NCBI GenBank assembly: GCA_015956445.1
Contig: WIUZ02000001.1
Coordinates: 3,968,001-4,032,000 of the forward strand
Direction: 5' to 3'
Origin: Thelephora terrestris
Taxonomy: Eukaryota; Basidiomycota; Agaricomycetes; Thelephorales; Thelephoraceae
DNA: 64,000 nt
Positions 1 through 12,930 of the stretch are shown piece by piece (within the stretch, counting starts at the first letter, position 1; each line of letters starts with the position of its first letter). The notes under the pieces are model-generated. The model was not told the DNA's origin, did no database searches, and saw only the letters and a program-made list of their open reading frames with translations. A program made the position numbers and the translations under genes.

Positions 1-2986
1 TCGGGATTCGACCGTTGTTCAAGGAACGGAGCGCAAGGAGATCCGGAAGTAGAGTTTGAACCGCGTAAACTCCGCGAAGTAGGTAAACCTCCGTCCATAG
101 ACTCTATCCGGGGGTTCGCGGGCCGCTTGTCCTCAGACAGAATAGCAAGACTTTTCTCACCAACCCCCAATGCTGAAGAGATTCGTGAGGCAACACAGCA
201 CGCAGTGATCGTCTGTGACAACGTACGAAGTTCGACCCAAAACGTCGATCCGTTTCCAACCTTGGACTTCAGTCCCAGTCGGCCTCCACTAAGTTTGACG
301 ATTTGTCGAACCAACGCCAAACCGAGGCCAGTACCTTTGCCGCCTTGTTGTCTGCCCTGTTCCGTTTGGTTGAATGCACCTATAGAGTTTAGAACGCTAG
401 CAGCGGAGGACTTATGATCACCTGGACAGGACTCACTGAATAGTTTGATCCGATGCATTTCCTTCCGCTCGATTCCGTAACCTGTATCCGAAACTTCGAT
501 TCTAACGACAATCCGGTCCAAGGCCCTCTTCTGCTCTCCTCCAGAGTTATGCAAGTCCAGGTGTTCGGCAGAAAGCTCTGTGTCAGGATCCCCTTCCGCT
601 CTTGGAGCACTTGTGACAATCGGCTTTCGGAAACTGCGTGCCAAGTCTGCTGGTGACGGGAGAACCAACTTGGTCTTGATTGAAATTTTTCCACCGGCAG
701 GGGTAAACTTGCAAGCGTTACCGGCAAGATTGGTGATGATTTGTCTCAGCCTCATTTCATCACCGACGACGACTCCTTCGCAACGGTTGATACCCTTCTC
801 TATCTCCGCATCGCTTTGGCCCAACGCAAGAAGGAAAGCTCGAGAAGCAACCTCGTCGATAGCTGGGTCCAGATACGTCTCGATATGGAGTTGGCGAGAG
901 TCCGTGTCAAGCCGCAGAGGGGCAAAGAGGGATCTCATGACCTGATGAAAGGTATAAGGCTAGTTGAAACAGAAGCACGTTGAGCCTAGAGTGAGGGACA
1001 GAAAGAATCAGATCATCACCTTGTTCGAATTCTCGAACTTGCCGCTGTCCATACGGTGGCTAGGCAAAGTCTCAGCGGAGGAAAACCTACGTCAAAGTCC
1101 CACTTACAAGTCCAAGACATCGTTCAGGACTGGATAGTCGTCAAGATCAAGGGAAACGCGCTTGAAATCTGGCACGCACCTTTCGACATCATATTCAAAC
1201 TGCTCTCCAGTGCCTTGAATTCCACATCATGTGTCTTGGACACCGCATTATATGCGACCATGTTTTGAACGGCAAGGACTGAGAAAGTCTTTTAGCGGTG
1301 CCACGGCAGGGAACTTCCAGTGACTCACGGGCCGTGTTTAACGGAACGCGGACCTGTGGATATATCATGGTAATGAGTCTGCCTACTCTCTCCCAAAAAA
1401 AGGTTGTCACATATCATGGAAGACATATCTGAGATTCGGGAATAAGATACGGACGATGACAAGCGTTGCCGACACTCACGAAGTCAGACGCCTTTTGGAG
1501 TCGGCGGTCCTACGTTCGTTCACCTGAGCCTTCTGAGTCGCCCTATATTGGACCTTGAGCTGATCGCGTAGAGTATACAACCGACGCTCTCCCTGGAATC
1601 AACAGAACTCAGGGGGTTGAAGTCAAGATAGGGACTACACCTACGTTTTCTCTGGTATAATGAACGTAGAGTAAGAATGCTTGGGAAATGAAAAGGTTGA
1701 CAGCATTTCTAGCATAAACCTGGTGAACCGGAATGAACAGAATACACGATCTGGAGGGGGTTGGGTAAGCTATCGGACAACAAGACAGAGGGGATACGGA
1801 CACGATAAGGAATGTGAGCATTCCGATCATGGCCGGGAATCTCCCAAAGTCGAGACCGAACAGTGCCATAGCCTGAAGTGCGGTTGCGTAGCTGAAAGTC
1901 ATAAAACAGTAAGCGCCCTGACAAGATGAAATCGTGCCAGAAAATACGCACTAGAAAAGGGTAATGAAGTCCTTGGATCCACATTCGTAGACGACGTAAG
2001 GTTTATGCGAGTCATAATATCCACAGATATACCTGTCGTCAGATGAAGGCGGGTCTTACGGATAAAAGTCTTGGGGCTTACATGAAGGCGACTGTGTAAA
2101 GAGACCAAGACCACACAGAAAGTCCTAGGTAGGTCTGATAGAGCCATGGACGGTCCCGAGGAAAATCGTACACCACCAGGAAAAACAAGGGAAGAGATAG
2201 TAGCGGCCCGATCTGCAAAAGAGATAAGAATAGTGTATACGAGTGCGTACTCCGAGTCGGACATACGACATAGAAGAATATAACATCGGAAAGTACGACC
2301 GGCTTTGGGACGAGGACGCAGGCTGTGATCCAGTTACAGATGAAGAAGAGGGCAGAGAAAACGGCGAGACGTTTCCGGTAGAACCACGCCTCTTTGGTGT
2401 ATTGGGACTCTGACTTGGCATCCATAAACCGAGGCCAAAAGAACTCATGGATTGCCGGCCATAGTCGCCACCGTAGGATAACGAGAGTTTTCGAACGCGC
2501 CCAGCATCCTTGGTCGACGACAAAACTTTCGTGATCAGTGGTCGTGCCACCAGGCTGTCGGCTGTCATTGAACGGATGTCCGGACTCGCTCTTTGTGGTC
2601 GATTTACTGGCATCCTCTGCCCATTCACGATCGACGACGACTTCGTCTACCTCGTCTTCGGGTTGACTTGAGACGGGGTCTTTTCCATGAGTAGAGCCGT
2701 TCGTGGTGTCATCGTGAACGGAAGAAGTTGAAGGTGCGGTCCCGGCGGTGCCCAACCTCTTCTTGAACTCGAGCCAATGTAGCTTTAACTTCTTAGTAAA
2801 CCACAGCTGATCCCTTCTTTGGGAAGATACCGCGGATGGATCGTGCTTTGTTGTGGCTGGGAGCGGGAGAAGAACGGGGTCTATTGGAGTGGCGGATGGG
2901 TGTGTATCTTCGTTGGTGTTTGTCCCACGAAGAGTGTGAGAATTGGATGCGGATGGAGACCGGGAATTGGCAAAAGAGAAATACAT
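1..2986 (-). CDS. Membrane-anchored hybrid histidine kinase, 3' end cut by window edge
   Basis: Sensor kinase that autophosphorylates on histidine and would pass phosphate on through a receiver domain. The first exon (2078-2986) starts at ATG 2986 with a long polar segment, then several hydrophobic helices (about residues 205-302); a further membrane stretch lies near 1800-1900. A linker (…RRLYTLRDQLK…) leads to the H-box (YVFH at 1416-1418, then VRVPLNTALLAVQNM after splicing), a second dimer helix (VLNDVLDFHRMDSGKFE), the N-box (RQIITNLAGNACKFTP, near 710-760), the G1 box (VSDTGYGI) and the G2 box (GTGLGLALVRQIVKLSGG). The frame is open to base 1, so the receiver, if present, lies outside. 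Known for the family: basidiomycete SLN1-like osmosensing kinases. Odd: I find no in-frame GT donor directly after the phospho-acceptor histidine codon (see findings). Kinase identity is very sure; exact splicing is not. Confidence 0.88.
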
Positions 2987-5305
2987 CTGCGTCCACTGTC
3001 GCCGTTCGCTCGCACGAACCGGTCGGAGAACCGTGGACTTGAGGTTTGGAGGGAAGACAGGAGGGGAAGAGATGGTGGGGGAAATGAATAAACCAGTTTA
3101 AAGGGTGGAATAGGAATGGCTGAAGGGCAGCCGCAGGCGGATCAGGCAGCAGAAACCAGTGATATCATCCGCAGAATGTAATACGGATCAGTTCATCATA
3201 ATTCACTCTCACACCTGATGGAAAATATCTCGAAAAAAAGGACGCCCCACTCATTTTCGTTGATATTTGTGGGACGCGCTCGTGGCGGAAACACCACGCA
3301 CGTCGTGGAGGACGGTGTTGAGAGGTGTGGCTGAATGGGTTATTCTGGTATGCCTCGCATCGATCAGCCAGAAAGACCACGTCCACCTCCGCCACTCCAA
3401 GCCCGGAATCCCAGGCGCACATACAAGTGGCCCCGTACCCCCACCGGGCCCTCCACTCATATCATCGTGTATCCTTGGAAACCCATGAAAGTCGGTCAAT
3501 CTATAAACCACGTACAAGAGTCTCCAGCTTCTGACTCCAACCCGCAACGTCACAAAAGACCTTTCCTCAATGAACCGAGTAATTGGCTTCCCTTGCACCA
3601 GGTCAAAATTCGCCGAGACCCCCAGACCCCACTCCTAGTCGGCTTTGTCGCTTTTACCGAGTCCAATTTCGCGGTCGTAGCTTGTACGTGTCGGATGAAG
3701 AAACTCCCCGCTATAACTAATTTTCGAAGGTCCTTCCAGTCCACCAGTTCTGAACCAATGCGGATGCTTTCCACAGCTTCCCTCCAAAGACAACAATGGA
3801 ACCTACCAGTGATGCCGATTTCTAGACACAAAGATATGTGGTGTTTGCAACATCATACAAGGAATCTAACTATTCACAGTACACATAAGGCATAGGGCCG
3901 GCGGGCGGCAGAGCCCGGGACGTTTCGCGATGGTCTCGACTCTCACCCCCCCATGAAGCCGGATCAACATCTCTGGGCATATATTTTGACGGAAATGCGA
4001 TGGATTCTGCACATGGAATACAAAATTGTTCACTACAGAAAAAGGACCACCTGTATCACGATGTGTTGCATGTTTCCAAGATAGCAATATACCCTCGAAG
4101 CCGTTGGGCTCGTTCTCAAGCCTCCGCCGTTTGATGCAAGCTCATAGCTCAAGCCTGGGCTGTCACCGCGCGTGATTAAAAGTTTGAGCGAAGACGAAGG
4201 TGATGAACACGAGGGCCGTAACAAACATGTTGGTGACGAGTGCGAAGGTTTGGGTTGGGCGGTGTCGGGCACGCGTGGCGTAGGATAGACAGTGAATAGC
4301 GCGGGACGATACCCTGAGAGCAATGCCTCAGGAGGACGTTGTGACCAAAATGTGACCTGTGACAACTTGCAGAGAAATCGAGTTTTTGGCAGTGGCGCTT
4401 AAAAGTAGTTCTCCAAGACCCGGTACTTACGTCCCGGGAATACTTCACGCCCTTATGCGTAGCCGTCGACCCTGGACATTGAAAACCGATCTCACATCGT
4501 CCAGGATTACCCTCGCAGACGACAAACCCGGAGCGGTTTGCCATAGATCCTTGCAACAAAGACCCAGTTTCCCGGAAAAGTGAACTCAATCACCGGGGTC
4601 AAATAGTCCTCACTGCCTCACCGCACCAGGTGATTCCCAGGAAAACGCTGGATGTGGACGTCCGGATGTGATATCTGGGCAGGATCTCGGGAGTTATTGT
4701 CATGCACGATCGTCAAAGGCTTGAAGCTGATTCGTCGACATCACCAGGAGGTTACCATCGTTACTCGTATCGTGAAGGAAAATGGTACCAAATCGCGGTT
4801 GTGGTACACACAGAGAAGAACTACCCGTTTGGAGTGCGTGAGAAACCAAAGAGGAAAAAATGCAGCCTAGATAGCGATACGTGTGTGCGACAGATGAGGC
4901 TTGTGAGGAAAAATCAAAGCATTGGAACGGGAGGGGTACGGAAAGCAAAAACGGAGGATGGGTGGTAAATTGCACAGCGTGCGATGATGAAGATGCAAAC
5001 AAAAACATGTCCATGATTTTGACATAACAAATAATTTAATATCTAAGCCTGAAAACCCTCGGTCATGGTGAGTGCCGCGATGCCGAGAGAAAAACAGAGG
5101 AGACTTCAGGCAACGTCCGTGTGTGATGCCGAAGCGCCATGGTCACTTGAGGGTATTTTCTATAGGATCCTGATTTTCGGGTGACCCGATTAACGTAGGG
5201 GACACCATGGCCACCATCCCGGATTTTCGTTCCTCGTCTGCAAGTTGGAGCATGCTCCTCAGGCTCTCCTCGCGTACCGGTTTTGTAAGGATGCTGTTGA
5301 ATGTT
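2987..5305. other. 2.3-kb stretch without a supportable gene
   Basis: No open frame here joins into a recognisable protein. Weak coding-like pieces lie on the minus strand at 3550-3830 (helical, charged) and at 4030-4750, including a short hydrophobic tail near 4170-4240 (MFVTALVFITFVFAQTF). They sit in different frames and I could not splice them with confidence. The part next to 2986 should hold the histidine-kinase promoter. It may be a decayed gene or a lineage-specific one. Confidence 0.4.
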
Positions 5306-6485
5306 TGAACGCATAACTCACCTTGCGTCCACGGTGCCTGTTCCCTCGACCTCCTATTGAACACGAACCCTAGGAAAGATGTTCACCGAAGCAACCGTCG
5401 TCGCCAGTGCAATTCCAGGCTGGCCCTGGTCGTTCGATCCGTTCACCGTACGTCGGCGTTCCTTCGACTTCTTCGACGTCCGTTCCCCGGTATTTTCGTC
5501 TCCTTCGACACTTAAGCTACTTGGAGCTCTTGACTTATCGAAGGTTCGCCGTCGAAACAACTGCGGACCATGGAGTTCGGAGACAGGGACATCGCGCATT
5601 TCTTCGCCAGGGTTGGAGTCGACGAAAAAAGGAGTCCTGTGCACGAGCATCGTGATCTGAACGTACCTCTGTCAAATGTCACGCCTTTCTACCAGACGAT
5701 CCCTTTGCCTTGGCAGACAAGCTACCAGCGCCCGCTTGATTGCCCCCACAAGATCTGCGTCGTGCTGATCACCCTCTGAAAGAACACAAACAAATAGGAT
5801 CGGGTACCCAGCACCCCTGAAATTGCCGGAGGGCATCCGGCTGGACGCACGACCCAAAACGTGGATTCTCGGCCTCCTGCCCATTAGCCCCTGGGTCGTC
5901 CACCTCACAACCTTCCACGACCCTCGATGAAATTTGCGTGTGCAATCGATTGTCACGTTCTTGTTTCTCCCTCTAGTCTTTCCACCGGCTTCTGTTCTGT
6001 CGTATCTGCATTTGGCCTTTTCAACTTATCTGTGTGCGTGTTTCTCTTTCTTCTTGCGATGTTCTCTTTGCAATGTACACGAGAATTACACATTCGAGCT
6101 GAAACAAAAACCACCATCTCAGCCCTAGGATGGCAGATGTTCTCGCCAATCTGGCCATCTATCGTTTGTTCTATGTTCTGTCGGTGCACGGTTTTCAGGT
6201 AACAAAGGTGGTGTACTGCTTAAGGCGCTCCGTGAGGTGCGCTTTTGCTTGGCGAGGCGGCGCCATGTTGGTACAAACGGTTGCCAGTAAACCCATCAGA
6301 CATTAGAAGCGGCAATGCATGACAACAGCGGAAGGCAGAGAGACAGATGTCATACAGTATAGACCAACAACTAGCAGCGGAACAATAAAATACAGGACTA
6401 TGGGAAGTTACAGAGAGTAAACCATTGGAATGGGAGCGGATAGGAAAGAAAGGAGTGAAGTAAATTGAGCTCAGGAAATGGACAA
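5306..6485 (-). repeat. NLR downstream-flank repeat, copy 1
   Basis: This sequence follows the stop of NLR 1 and recurs elsewhere. Bases 5306-5476 resemble 14930-15085 (shared run around the cgtcgtcgccag / gcaattccaggctggcc segments). Bases about 5490-6480 resemble 28891-29890 (shared tatcgaaggttcgccgtcga, gtttgcaatgtaca-type and cggttttcaggtaacaaagg segments). A short minus-strand frame at 5354-5650 is partly conserved between copies, but there is too little to call a gene. It behaves as the 3' part of a duplicated NLR unit. Confidence 0.7.
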
Positions 6486-9320
6486 TCATCCAGGTGCGTT
6501 CTCGGAATCCTGAGAAGTAGTACTCGTCGGGGCTCTGGCAGATGTACCATGGACTGAGGGAGGGAAGTCAACGGGTGCGACGGACACAGTTATTTCCAAG
6601 GGCTTACAATTACTATCTGATTCGACGGAGGGATGGAGACTTTCTGTTGCTTCCTTGATCTCCTGAAGGAGAAGGTTGCAACTCTCGAGAAGCTTCAGAG
6701 TCCCTAGCGTCTCAAAGATCTCTTGGGCGCGTAGAGCCTCGGATGCTGCATCTTTGAGCCTGTTTTGTAAATAATAAACAGTGGCCTGCGAACTGGCTGC
6801 TAGACCAAGTCGAAATGAGTTATCGAATGCGAAAGACTTGGTTTGTTCCACGTGAAGCTGTGCATCGTCGAGTCGGCCTTCTTTGAGAAAATGGATTGTC
6901 AAGGCAAAATGGATCGCGAGCAGGAGATGACGGTTGCCGAGAGTGGATGCGATTCCGAGAGCCAGCTTGTAATGGGAAATCGCCTTCTCTATATCGCCCT
7001 TGGAACCATATATATCACCAAGGGTTTGATGTAATTGGCAGACCCGAAGTTCTTGGCCTTTCTCCGGGAGAAGTTTGAGCGCTTCGACTATCACTTCTTC
7101 TGCTGCATCAAGCTGTCCAGCTGCCCAGAATGACTGAGCAAGGGAATCCAAACACCCCACACATTTCATCGTTTTGCCAAGCCGCTCGTAAATTTCAATT
7201 GCTTCCCTCGCCTGATCTATCCCTTCCTCGAGACGGTCCAGAACAATATTTGAACGGGATAGGGCCTGCAATATTGTAGCAACTCCGTAGTCGTTCCCCC
7301 GTTCTCGCACAAGCTTCAAGGCGTGCCTGAGAAACAATGCACTCTCTGTGGGATTTCCGATTATTCCGTACAAATTTGCAAGTCCGTACAAGCACCCAGG
7401 CTTGGCGGAATTATCATCGGAAAACTCCTCAACGCTCTTCTTCAGCACGGTCGGCCGTGGTTTGCGCCACCCCAGGTAATCCATAAATCTGGCGCAGGCA
7501 TCCCAAACATCATCCGAGCTGGGATCAGCGGAGGTGAAGACATCGAGTAAGTGCTCAACGTTCACGTCCTCTGACATGATCCACCGCCCCTCTTGAGTGT
7601 CAAATTCGATTAACAACCGGACAAAGTAACATCCCTTGGTCGTGCACAGGAGTGGAGAAGTCATCGGGTTCTTGGGGCGGAGATGGTCTCGAAGGGGGGC
7701 GAGCATAGTGATGAATCCATTGCTGCGGTACGCCAGGGAAAGCATGCAGAGCTTGTCAAAGATGTGGGTCCTGTCCGAGACCGTGGGGAACAACCACTCG
7801 AGGTTCTTCTCGTCGATGCCTTGCGGGTAAAAGGCGACAACTCCCAAAATCCCCATGGCGTCGGGCCCGAGCTTTTGGAACATCGGAGAGGCGAGCGAGA
7901 GCTCGATCGTGGCCGCCAGGCTCGTCTGATGCTCCTTCCTCAGTGTTTCCGTTCGCCGTCCCTCCCATTCCTTGACCAATCGTGTGACGTCCCACCTGTT
8001 CTGTTGTGCGACTGTGGCGAGTAGGTTTACTGATAGCGGATGGAACTCCAGTTGCCTGAGGATGTCGTCCACCAAACCCGACCGCCCACACCTCTTGTAT
8101 TTTTGATAAAACACGTCCCGGGCGGCCTCCATCGATAACGTCGGGATGTCGAGCGCCTCGCAATCGGGTGGGACGGTGGATATTCGGGATGTGATGCAGA
8201 TACATATTGTCTCCAATTGACATAGCTCCTCCATGCAGTCATATATATCCTGAGCGTCCGTCCCCTGAGGGTCGAGGATTGATTCGGCATTGTCGAGAAC
8301 TACGAACAGCTCCTTTGAGGATAGGAATGGGAGCAGAGAAGCGAGATCGCCAGGGTTCTCGATCCCTGCTCCGCTGACCTTGGAGATCCGGGCAAGGAAA
8401 TGCGGGAGTGTTGCTGGGAACTGGTCGCACCGGACGAAACGGCGGTTCTCGCCGAAACGTTGCTTGATGCGATTCTCATGGATGACCTTCAATGCAATGG
8501 AAGTCTTGCCGATCCCTCCAGCACCGATCAGTGCCATCGGTTGAAGGTTCTCAGCGAGGCCAACGATCTTCTCGATCTCCTCATTGCGGCCGAAGCAGGC
8601 CCTTGGCGCCGGAGGAGGTAATTCACCGGGCGCGTTGGTCACAACTATAACAGACTGAATTGCGGATTAGATCAATGGCACGGTTCAACGGTTGACACAC
8701 ACCTGGCAATCGGTAACAGCGCTTTTGATGTTGTCCATGAGTTCAGACACAACCTTGCCATCCTCGCCATCACCCGCGCGTCCCATGATCTCGAGTCGAT
8801 TAGATGCATCCGTGAGCTTGTCCTTGATTCGCTCCAGGGAACTAAGGAAGATTAAATGCAGGATCGAATAAGAGGACCGTTCGGCTGACATGAGCAGGGT
8901 GTCGTTCCGTATCGATTGAGGTTTATGAGCCATATCCCCATCGTCCGCCCCTAGGCCCAGCCTATCTAAAGCTTTCAACAGGTCGTCAAACTGCTGTTCC
9001 TTTGTTACAGATGACTCCTGCTGGCGGGTCAGGTGTGTACCTAACAACGAGAGCCACCGATTGACACACCTCTTGCTGTCTCAGGATTTTATCGACGGTC
9101 CGCTTGTGTCGCCGGATTTTTTCGTGAGCCTAGATGATATTAGAAGAAAGGCGGGCAGCCTTACAGCAATTGTTCTGATTTGATTAACCATCGATTGCTC
9201 TGGCGATATCTGTGTGGACGCCAGCCGGGATGGTGTATAGTTCCCGCCAAATGGCTGAGGAGAAGGTTGGGGTCCGATGTGGCCGCTAGGGCCCGAAGTA
9301 CCTCGAGAGAGGGTAGACAT
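6486..9320 (-). CDS. NLR 1: NB-ARC and TPR protein, intact
   Basis: Fungal NOD-like (STAND) protein, expected to act as an intracellular sensor in non-self recognition or programmed death; the ligand is unknown. ATG 9320 (MSTLSRGTSG…). Four exons, 9165-9320, 9070-9129, 8703-9017 and 6486-8654, all joined in phase 0, give about 899 residues. The N-terminal 180 residues are helical and polar and I do not recognise them. The NB-ARC follows: P-loop GAGGIGKTS, Walker B LFVVLDNAES, sensor ITSRIS, GLPL-like FHPLSVNLLAT. Residues about 560-820 are TPR helices (…EGIDQAREAIEIYERLG…). The tail is Ser/Thr-rich. The second half, from about base 7928 to the stop, is close to NLR 2; the first half is close to NLR 3. 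No frame break seen. Confidence 0.9.
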
Positions 9321-9943
9321 GAGTTGGCTGGCGACAGTGGACCGCGATGGGGAGGTGAAAGAAGGAGGCAGCCACGCTGCGCCCAAATAGCGCTCGACTG
9401 AGCGCCAGCTGTCACAGCATACGAATATTACCGCGCTAACAAATGACCGAGCTGGCGTTTTGATGCAACCAACAATGTTTATTGCGGGGAAAAGGCGAAG
9501 GGCTGGAGCGGTAGTGGCTTCCAGAAACAAAAGCGATTTCTCGTTGGCACAAGGTGGCCGATCCGTAAAACGTTTGGTTAACTCACTCGCCCATGCCTGC
9601 GATCAAGCCTTCCACCTTGCCTTTCCCCCTCCGGACCATTCAAGTCCTCCACAACACCGTTTTTTTTTCCAACTCCGCCCCAGACGAAGCCATCGTCACT
9701 TGGGGCTGACGACAACACATTCGCTGGCACAAATCTCACTACACAAATCCTCGCACGCTACTTAGTCGGTCACTGGTAATTCGAAAGACAGACCAACAGA
9801 TTGACCGCGCTCTGGAGCCTAATGCTCCAGTAAAATACAAGTCAACGTAGAGACATTGAAATACATATGTACATGCAAACGTGGCATCACAGTTAGCAAG
9901 GCTTTGGCACAAGCGCCTCTAACTCGTCCCCGTGAGATGCCCA
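9321..9943. promoter_or_regulatory. Upstream region of NLR 1, no gene seen
   Basis: These 620 bases lie between the start of NLR 1 and the stop of the broken FAD monooxygenase gene. There is no convincing frame. A T-run occurs near 9660. By position it should contain the NLR 1 promoter, but I cannot point to a specific site. Confidence 0.4.
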
Positions 9944-11328
9944 CTACTCATCCACCTCCGCATCCGCATCGTAACCCAATATCTTATCGTAGGCAGCCTT
10001 ATTCGGTCCATCGCCCTGATTCGCAAATGGCTGGCGCCGCAACTCTGCCGTGTTGCCAGCGACTTCGTAGGGCATTGCCTTCTTCAGCTTCTCATCTCTT
10101 CCTCTTCGCTCCGGGCCGTCTGGAAGATTGTAGAAGCGCTGGTAAGCCCGCGAAGCTGCTTGGGCTGCGGCGATACGTTCGAGCCGAAGGTCCTGGTAGG
10201 CTTTCAGGAGGGGTCCCAACTGTGAGATGTCGGAAATTCTTGAAAGAAGGTTGCCGAGAACCGCTGCGTCCTCGATCGCCATCGCAGCGCCTTGCGCTCT
10301 GTATGGCTAGAAAGGGTGGTCAACGACGAACCGATGATTCCAAAGAGTACCCTTTTGAAATGCATCTCACCAACATTGGGCGACAAGCATCGCCCAGCAA
10401 CGTGACACGTCCGGAGTCGTGAGTCCACTTATCCAATGGCTGTCTTTCCATCAAGCGAAATCTCAGGTTCGACTGAGCAAGTTCCAGAATCTTTCGAACT
10501 CTGCTCAGATGTCATTCAGTCATTCGCCATGGGGACCATAAGATGCTTCTCACCGTGGCTCATGATCAGCATAAGCGTTCCTCATCTCTTCGACGTTTCC
10601 CGTCGCAGCCCAGGATACAACTGACCCGCCATCATCCGGGTGCAATAAAACGAGGTTATATATCTCCCCGTTCCTCTACGGGAAGAGCTCGACGGTCAGC
10701 TTGCCCGGGTCGGCGAACCCAAACAAAAGGCGTACAATCGGGTATCCTACCAAGTGCCTCCCAGGCGACGCACATACGGTCAAATGTGGGTCCTCGATGA
10801 ACTCGCGCAACTCTGAATCCTGCACCATCGAGGAGCCTGGAACGAGCGCCCGCCACGCCGCGTCGCCAGTTGGATCCGCTCGGTTAGGTTCCCCCAACAC
10901 GACCTGTTGAATGTAACTCCTCAAACCACCCGCTCCAACTATCAAATCGCCGTTCAAGACCTTTCCGGACTCAAGCGTGAGGGAAGGCGCCGTCGGATTC
11001 GGGTCATGTCAGGAACATGGTATTTTTAAACTTTTTATAACACACTCTTTCTTCGAACTCTTCTTACCACTTCTTGTGTTTTGAATGCTTCACATTCCTT
11101 ATCCTTCACACCCATCATTCAAAACACACAAACGCGCATACATTCACGGCAATACGAAACAACCTGGCTATACAAATGCTTCTACAACGTCCTCAAAAGT
11201 CAACTCTATCTTCGGCAGGCCTCATGGTCATCACCCTTCCATCCCGGAGATCGAAGTGTTGGCTTCTCCTCGCTAGGACCTCCCCGAACATGGCGTCACC
11301 ATCCTCAGCACTCAGCTGAACGACTAGT

Positions 11329-12930
11329 TCAAGCCGATAGGAAGAGATACCTTCGAGCGGACCGATCAGCCTCCCAGATGTCACCGAACTGCTGAACACC
11401 TGGTCCCACATCTCCATCACCGGGTGACTGCTCGACAGTACTATCGACGTAGTCGGCAAGCGACCCTCCGTCTCCCTCATCGGACCCCTGGGCGGAATCC
11501 TGTACTGCGAGTCGACGCTGGTGGCGAAGCTGGACCTCCGACTCGATCTGTCGGTAGGGACGGTTGACCCGATAGCGGAACTCTCGTCCCCTATCTCGAT
11601 CAGACTGGTCACCATCCGACTCAACTGGACGAGGGTATGGGTAAGCCGATGGAGCCATGCGATGAGCAGAACGGAGTCGAGAGCGTTTGCATCGTTGCCC
11701 CTTAGTCACCGGACGTACCTCGGCGACCCTAGGAGCATCTTCGGCTCGGTCCACCTCCATGACCTCATCCTCGATCTTCACCAACTGATGGATTGGCTGT
11801 AAGACACAGCGCCCACAGTTCTCCTTGTCGGAAGCGGCCAACGTAGAAGCCGGAGCCGGAGTCGGAACGGGAACCGAGTTCTCGATCGGAGGCGTCGCAT
11901 AGGACGACGGGTTAGGAGATGGGAGTACCACCTCGTCGGCGTACTCCAACTCGAACGGAACATCGGCTGTCCCCTGACCAACCAATTTGGGACCCTCTTT
12001 ACAGTTGCAAGTCTTGTCCTGCAAGGACTCGACCTGCGCTGTCAACACAGCCACCACGTTCTCGAGTTCTTCGGTCTAGGAAATGTCAGCTTCCATCATT
12101 TTAAGCAATGATGAAAGAGGCATTACCTTTTCATCCCTCCTGGTCAACGCCCCCTTAATGTTGTTATCCCTAACCTTCAACCCGGCGATCAACTCTTGAT
12201 GGTTGGCGACCATTGCCTCCAACGCCTCGTTCGTTCCCTGCTGGAAGGCAGCCAAGGTCTCCTTCATCTGAAGACCCTCCGCTGACAGACGAAGGACGTC
12301 TGCCTTCGCTTCCTTCACCTCGCGCTCCAAACGTTCCACCTAGGCAGTTTGATTAGTCGAGAGTCATACTCGAATATTCAAACGGAGAACCTACCTTGCT
12401 CTCCCCCTCCCGAACGAGCGACCACAACAACGACGTGGCGGCAGTAGCATGGCGGACAGCCCGAGGAACGGTTGCTCCGTGCTCCAATAGGTCCTGATCG
12501 TAGATTCCCCTTTGCAGGGTATACCAGAGCTCCTTCTTGATCGGATGCTCCAGCTCCCCGAACCTACCCCTCATTCGGAAGGCCACCTTCTCGGCAATGA
12601 TCGTACGGACCCAGAGCTCATCGTCCCAGGTCAACCCCATCAAATGAGGCATCGTCTCCCTGAGACGTTCGGCGTCCACCTCTGTGACGACCTCCAAGAT
12701 CTAGAAGCCGTTAGTTTGACATCAACGCCGAAAGAACGGTCCTCTACCTAGAGGAAGGCGTTAGTGCAAACACACGAAGCTCTAGGTCTCCCCCATACCT
12801 GGTCATCCGTGGTATAGGGAGTCCCAGCTGCACAGGCATAGGTCTTGCGAGCGGCGGCACGACGGTCGATGCGAGAAATGGTGGAGATACCATTGGCGAC
12901 CTTATAGGTATGGTTGTTGGGGAAGGACAT
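11329..12930 (-). CDS. Hypothetical coiled-coil protein inside the insert
   Basis: I do not recognise this protein. ATG 12930 (MSFPNNHTYKVANG…). Four exons join in frame: 12930 to about 12800 (ends TTDDQ), 12701 to about 12388 (ILEVVTEVDAERLRE… to GESK), about 12340-12128 (VERLEREVKEAKADV… to DEK), and about 12076-11329, some 465 residues. Exons 2-3 are rich in helix, with long heptad-like coiled coil. The last exon is acidic and proline-rich, then Arg/Asp/Ser-rich, with two short cysteine pairs (CNC, CGRC). There is no enzymatic motif. Its position in an insert suggests it belongs to the mobile DNA, but a host gene carried along is possible. The frame is intact over all four exons, which suggests recent selection or recent arrival. 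Confidence 0.65.

Noticed and set aside
3335-3895. 186-residue plus-strand frame
   Set aside because: Proline-rich low-complexity start, no motif, no splice or start context; overlaps an equally open minus frame.
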